Assembly (NCBI RefSeq): GCF_011397115.1
Contig: NZ_AP022822.1
Location: 975,001 to 1,039,000, forward strand
Source: Enterococcus saigonensis
GTDB lineage: Bacteria > Bacillota > Bacilli > Lactobacillales > Enterococcaceae
Length of the DNA: 64,000 nt
Direction of reading: 5' to 3'
This document shows, in pieces, positions 60,332 through 64,000 of this stretch (within the stretch, counting starts at the first letter, position 1; the number at the start of each line of letters is the position of its first letter). Below the pieces are notes generated by a model. It saw only the letters and a list, made by a program, of their open reading frames with translations, ran no database searches and was not told the DNA's origin. The position numbers and the translations under genes were made by a program.

Positions 60332-61753
60332 ATGGACGCATTAACAGCGTGGTTAGAGAAGCACGTGCTTCCAATCGCAGCAAAAATTGGGGCCCAAAAA
60401 CATTTGGTTGCTTTACGGGATGCCTTTATTGGAACAATGCCCGCGACGATGGCTGGTTCAGTAGCCGTTATGATCAACGCAATTATTCGTGATTTACCAG
60501 GGCAATTTATCTCAACTTGGGGTGCCAGCATTGCTGAAGGAAAAGGTATTTTTGCTCTTATTAGTACAATTATTACAATTAATGGTTATGTTTGGAATGG
60601 TACATTGGCAATTGCCGGGATTATTTTCGCCTTTTCATGGGGCTTTAACTTAGCTCGTGCTTATGGTGTCAATGACCTAGCTGGAGGTATCGTTTCTCTT
60701 GCTGCTGCTATTTCTGGGGTAACATATTCATTTTCAGGTACATTAGCTCAAAAAGTCCCTGCTGATTTGGTCGATCAAATCAATGCAAACTCTGCAACAA
60801 GTGGTTGGTCAGCAACAGCAGATGGTATTACGGCGAATGCTTGGGGTTGGATTCCATTAAACAATATGGATGCAAACTTCTATTTTACAGCCATGATTGT
60901 TGGTTTTGTGGCAAGTATTATTTTCTGTAAACTAATGTTAGCTAATATTACAATTAAGATGCCAGAACAAGTGCCACCAGCAGTATCAAAAGCTTTTGCT
61001 GCCATTATTCCTGCGACAGCAGCTTTATACGCGGTAGCTATTTTCTACTGGATTTTCTCTAAATTAGTTCCTGGTATGACATTATTAGCTTGGATCCAAG
61101 AAATGATTGCAAAACCGTTATTAGGTTTCTCACAAGGTTATGGTGCTGTTTTAGTTGTAACGTTGTTTGTACAATTGTTCTGGTTCTTTGGGATTCATGG
61201 TACCAACGTATTGGCACCAATCTTAGAAGGCGTATTCTCAGTAGCACAGCTTAAAAACGTTAACTTATTCCAAGAAGGCGGTATGTCTGCAGTCTTAGAT
61301 GACGGTTACAAATGGGTTCGTGGTTCATTTGATATTTATGCATGGTTTGGTGGTGCCGGTGGTACACTAATGCTATTAATTGCTATTTTAATCTTCTCTA
61401 AACGAGCAGATTATCGTGCTGTTGGTACATTGGGTGTTGGACCTGGTATCTTCAATATTAATGAACCAGTTATGTTTGGTATGCCAATTGTATTAAATGC
61501 ATTATTGTTCATTCCTTACATCTTAGCACCACTAGTATCTGTTTCAATCGGTTTCTTTGCAACACAAGCTGGATGGGTAAACCCAGTATCACAACAAGTT
61601 GTTTGGGTAACACCTCCAATCTTGAATGCATTGTTAGCAACGGCTATGGATTGGCGTGCAGTTGTTGTATCTGTAATTTGTATGGCTGTAACATTTATTA
61701 TCTACACACCATTTGTTATTGCTGCCAATAAGATTCAACCTTCTGATTTATAA
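60332..61753 (+). CDS. Lactose/cellobiose-family PTS IIC permease
   Basis: A 473-residue membrane transporter with about ten helices. Opening ALTAWLEKHVLPIAAKIGAQ is the IIC_Lac-family start. Later GIHGTNVLAPI and NINEPVMFGMPIVLN carry the conserved sugar-binding residues, including the Glu in NEP. It moves the sugar that IIB phosphorylates. Strong ribosome binding site (TTAGGAGG). A hairpin follows, partly separating it from the small genes downstream. Confidence 0.94.
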   Translation: MDALTAWLEKHVLPIAAKIGAQKHLVALRDAFIGTMPATMAGSVAVMINAIIRDLPGQFISTWGASIAEGKGIFALISTIITINGYVWNGTLAIAGIIFAFSWGFNLARAYGVNDLAGGIVSLAAAISGVTYSFSGTLAQKVPADLVDQINANSATSGWSATADGITANAWGWIPLNNMDANFYFTAMIVGFVASIIFCKLMLANITIKMPEQVPPAVSKAFAAIIPATAALYAVAIFYWIFSKLVPGMTLLAWIQEMIAKPLLGFSQGYGAVLVVTLFVQLFWFFGIHGTNVLAPILEGVFSVAQLKNVNLFQEGGMSAVLDDGYKWVRGSFDIYAWFGGAGGTLMLLIAILIFSKRADYRAVGTLGVGPGIFNINEPVMFGMPIVLNALLFIPYILAPLVSVSIGFFATQAGWVNPVSQQVVWVTPPILNALLATAMDWRAVVVSVICMAVTFIIYTPFVIAANKIQPSDL

Positions 61754-61760
61754 AATTTTC

Positions 61761-61807
61761 GAAGAACTGTTTTCGCTTCCCAAAGAGGTGGAAGCAGTTC
61801 TTTTCTT
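61761..61807 (+). terminator. Terminator-like hairpin after the PTS IIC gene
   Basis: GAAGAACTG and CTTCC pair with GGAAG and CAGTTCTT, and a short T/C run follows. With a broken T run it may be leaky, letting some transcription reach the small genes. Confidence 0.65.
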
Positions 61808-61912
61808 CTAAAAGAAGTTGTGAGAAAATAAAAAGCGAAGAAATATTTTTATAATCAGCAGATTAAAAGTGAAAAAAATAAATTAGTCTATTTTATTTTA
61901 GGAGGATTTAGA

Positions 61913-62134
61913 ATGATTAGTATTGCGAGTGCGATGCAACAAGAAGAAATAAAAAAATTATTAGCTGAGTATAATGAAGAGGGCATCAGCTACTCTTTTA
62001 AAGAAAAAAAGGGAATTAAATTATATTTTGAAGTAACTGGTGATACACAACAAGCAGCTGCCACAGCAAAACAATTAATTAAAGCCCAACCTTGGGGATC
62101 TGTCTTGTATTTCCAAGCAGCAGTTGAAGGATAA
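61913..62134 (+). CDS. Unknown 73-residue protein after the cellobiose PTS
   Basis: I do not recognise this small protein. It has 73 residues, charged and soluble: an N-terminal helix (SAMQQEEIKKLLAEYNEEG), two likely strands (YSFKEKKGIKLYFEV), another helix (QAAATAKQLIKAQ) and a final strand (SVLYFQAAVEG). The beta-alpha pattern resembles a small ferredoxin-like fold. The ribosome binding site GGAGGATT is strong. Its place after the PTS suggests a link with sugar uptake, but this is inference. Confidence 0.6.
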   Translation: MISIASAMQQEEIKKLLAEYNEEGISYSFKEKKGIKLYFEVTGDTQQAAATAKQLIKAQPWGSVLYFQAAVEG

Positions 62135-62204
62135 AAAGAAGAGCGCATCTATTTTTGAAAAGTGAAATAAGCTTTTTAAATGGGCAACAAAAGTAGGAAG
62201 TAGG

Positions 62205-62402
62205 ATGATGAATATGGTAAAAAATGGCTTGTTTTTATGCAGTATTGGCTTTTTAATCACAATCTATAGTTTTAGTGGGCCAACCCAGCAGATGAATGTA
62301 GGGCGCTTAATTGTGGGATTAGCACTTGTCGTAGTCGGTGGCGTCATGAGTTGGCGTGGTAAAAAGACCACAAAAGACGATGAAAGAGGCGATAAAGCAT
62401 GA
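62205..62402 (+). CDS. Small two-helix membrane protein
   Basis: A 65-residue protein with two hydrophobic helices (about residues 7-25, and 34-50: IVGLALVVVGGVMSW) and a charged tail (RGKKTTKDDERGDK). No family recognised. Three in-frame ATGs (62205, 62208, 62214) follow AGGAAGTAGG, so the exact start is uncertain. Its end overlaps the DUF3284 gene by 4 bases (ATGA), indicating co-expression with it. Confidence 0.55.
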   Translation: MMNMVKNGLFLCSIGFLITIYSFSGPTQQMNVGRLIVGLALVVVGGVMSWRGKKTTKDDERGDKA

Positions 62403-62812
62403 AAGTGGAAAAAAAGCTAAATATTTCAGCAGAAAATTTTTATGATAAAATGATGAACTCTGTTATTTTTGATATTAGAAAAGCAACAGGTAAAACAATT
62501 ACGCGAAAACAATTAAAGAATTTTTCTTATGTCAAACAATTTACCAAAAACAGCAGTGCAAAAATTGCCATTGAAGAACTTGTTGAAAATCGTATTTATC
62601 AGTTTAAAACATCTACTAGCCGTAATGAATTTGTTGTCCGTTATGAAATTGAACCAATTGACGAAAATAAGTGTTATGTTAGCTATAATGAAAACATGAA
62701 ATCATTTGGTTTTATGCAGCAGATGAATGATATGCTATTGGGTATTATGCTAGGCTTTTTTAGAAAACGTCAGTTTGGCAAAATGTTGGAAAATATGGCG
62801 AGTGCCAATTAA
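62399..62812 (+). CDS. DUF3284 protein linked to beta-glucoside operons
   Basis: A 137-residue protein whose sequence, KVEKKLNISAENFYDKMMNSVIFDI through FVVRYEIEP and a C-terminal helix, matches DUF3284. This family is often encoded beside cellobiose and beta-glucoside PTS genes in streptococci, lactobacilli and enterococci. The fold looks like a START/polyketide-cyclase-like alpha/beta grip. Its function is unknown. Coupled to the small membrane protein upstream; a weak terminator follows. Confidence 0.85.
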   Translation: MKVEKKLNISAENFYDKMMNSVIFDIRKATGKTITRKQLKNFSYVKQFTKNSSAKIAIEELVENRIYQFKTSTSRNEFVVRYEIEPIDENKCYVSYNENMKSFGFMQQMNDMLLGIMLGFFRKRQFGKMLENMASAN

Positions 62813-62837
62813 AAAGGGGTCTACGGGCACCTTTTTT
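62811..62837 (+). terminator. Terminator after the DUF3284 gene
   Basis: AAAAAGG (62811-62817, inside the stop codon region) pairs with CCTTTTT (62830-62836) with a short imperfect extension. Confidence 0.6.
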
Positions 62838-62970
62838 ATTTTTTGCTAAAGCCAATCTTTAATCATTATAATTTTATGAAAAGCTCTAAAAATGTATCAA
62901 AATATTCTCTTCATGCATGAAAAAATTATCCTGTTAATAAAGCTTTTATTTTGAAAGGATATTTGGAACA

Positions 62971-64000
62971 ATGATAAAAATTCAAAAAGAGTTTCAACAA
63001 GAAATGTTTGATTTAGCCGCTTATGCTTTTTCTCAAAATAAAAGTATAGAAAAGGCAGAGCGTTTTGAGTATTTAGCGCAAAAATCGCAAAATTATGGTT
63101 CATTTGCCGATAGTGTATTGGCAAGTCAAGTAATGGCGACTCCTTTTTTAGTCAATTTTTGGAATCAAACACTGAGAATGACTGGAATTGGGTATGTTTC
63201 CACTTATCCAGAGTTTCGTAAGCAAGGGCGAATTGACGCGATTATGGGTCAAATGCTACAGGATAGTTATAAGGAGAAAAGGCACTTATCTTACTTGGCT
63301 CCTTTTTCTTATCCTTTTTATCGTCGCTATGGGTATGAGTCGGCCTTTTTACAAATTCGTTACGAAGCATCAGCAGAAAAATGGCCGTTTGGTGGGCGAT
63401 GTCAAGGCAGAGTCCAACGTGTTTCTTTTAGCGAAGCAAAAGGTGTACTCAAAGAGATTTATCAAAAAAGTTGTCAAAGTCAAAAAGGTGGTATCTTAAG
63501 AGAAGAATGGTGGCTGCGTTACAAGTTTGATTTGCATAAAGATTTAAAGTTTGGCATATACGTACAAAATGATCAGCACGAAGGCTATGTTGTGTACGAA
63601 ATTATAAACAATAAATTGGAAATTATTGAATTGGTAGCCTTAACACAACCGGCTTTTGTCGCATTACACGATTTTATTAAGGCGCATTACGGGACGGTAA
63701 ATACAATTACTTGGACGCAACCTTTTGATGGAAAAACAGCGATACTAGAAGTGAGTGATCCACAAGTAAAAGTTGAAATTTTACCTTACATGATGGCACG
63801 CGTGGTGAATGTTGCTGCTTTTTTACAAGCGTATCCTTGGCAAACGAAGATTACCGATAGCTTTGCTGTTGAAATTGTAGAGGATAGTTTTTTAGCGATT
63901 AATAATGGCTGGTATGAAGTTACCACAGACGGACATGTTACGCGGGTGGAACAAAGTAATTTACCTTTTTTAAAAGTGTCACCACAAATTTTCACTCAGC
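62971..64000 (+). CDS. Eis-type GNAT acetyltransferase (partial, runs off the window)
   Basis: An open frame from ATG 62971 to the window end with no stop (343 codons). The N-terminal GNAT domain shows YVSTYPEFRKQGRIDAIMGQML, an acetyl-CoA loop of R/Q-x-x-G type, followed by APFSYPFYRRYGYESAFL. The later part, with FLAINNGWYEVTTDGHVTRVEQ, matches the SCP2-like C-terminal domain of Eis-family enhanced intracellular survival acetyltransferases. These acetylate amines such as aminoglycosides or polyamines; the substrate here is unknown. Ribosome binding site AAAGGA lies about 13 bases upstream, rather far. Expected full length is near 390-400 residues. Confidence 0.88.
   Translation, partial: MIKIQKEFQQEMFDLAAYAFSQNKSIEKAERFEYLAQKSQNYGSFADSVLASQVMATPFLVNFWNQTLRMTGIGYVSTYPEFRKQGRIDAIMGQMLQDSYKEKRHLSYLAPFSYPFYRRYGYESAFLQIRYEASAEKWPFGGRCQGRVQRVSFSEAKGVLKEIYQKSCQSQKGGILREEWWLRYKFDLHKDLKFGIYVQNDQHEGYVVYEIINNKLEIIELVALTQPAFVALHDFIKAHYGTVNTITWTQPFDGKTAILEVSDPQVKVEILPYMMARVVNVAAFLQAYPWQTKITDSFAVEIVEDSFLAINNGWYEVTTDGHVTRVEQSNLPFLKVSPQIFTQ

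Overview
The window is a gene-dense stretch (about 38% GC by eye) of a low-GC Gram-positive chromosome. Gene content, gene order (gpsA-galU, pepQ/ccpA divergent, rpsU-yqeY-phoH-pgpH-ybeY-dgkA-era-recO-glyQS), frequent TTG/GTG starts with strong GGAGG ribosome binding sites, T-box, LicT and sigma-54/LevR control and the class A PBP all point to Enterococcaceae, most likely an Enterococcus. No tRNA or rRNA gene, prophage or CRISPR array was seen. The only mobile element is one intact IS30-family insertion sequence. The last gene runs off the right edge.

Layout. (1) 1-11.5 kb: phospholipid and cell-envelope precursors (gpsA, galU), two membrane-associated stress-type proteins, Xaa-Pro dipeptidase pepQ divergent from the catabolite regulator ccpA, a class A PBP, endonuclease IV, ndk, the IS30 element and yneF. 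(2) 11.6-15.2 kb: a heterodimeric multidrug-type ABC exporter with one degenerate ATPase site. (3) 15.2-24.1 kb: a beta-glucoside island. It has a LicT/BglG antiterminator with its RNA target and two cre-overlapped promoters, an EIIBCA permease, a divergent RpiR regulator, and three 6-phospho-beta-glucosidases (one GH4, two tandem GH1). (4) 24.2-34 kb: a MATE exporter, thioredoxin reductase, phosphoglucomutase, a CzrA-like metal sensor, the hom-thrC-thrB operon, a DUF299 kinase/phosphorylase, and zur with a recognisable Zur box. (5) 34-46.3 kb: the conserved rpsU-to-recO block, fhs, and a glycine T-box controlling an unknown 80-codon gene plus glyQS. (6) 46.4-56.6 kb: housekeeping and envelope genes (yidC, acyP, rRNA methyltransferase, dacA, sfsA, a DEAD-box helicase) and several small genes. 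(7) 56.7-64 kb: a second beta-glucoside system. A LevR-type sigma-54 activator faces a clear -24/-12 promoter that drives a lactose/cellobiose-family PTS (IIB, IIA, IIC), followed by small unknown genes, a DUF3284 gene and an Eis-type acetyltransferase.

How it fits together. CcpA, encoded here, probably acts in trans on cre-like sites at its own promoter, at both licT promoters and ahead of the GH4 gene. Beta-glucosides can enter through the EIIBCA permease or the sigma-54-dependent cellobiose PTS. Neither transport operon carries its own hydrolase in this window, so the three hydrolases at 19.5-24.1 kb probably serve one or both. I found no wholly new system. The least explained items are the T-box-controlled 80-codon gene, the tandem-repeat hairpin between the two GH1 genes, the palindrome on the dacA promoter, a 17-codon ORF beside dacA, and the small genes after the cellobiose PTS.
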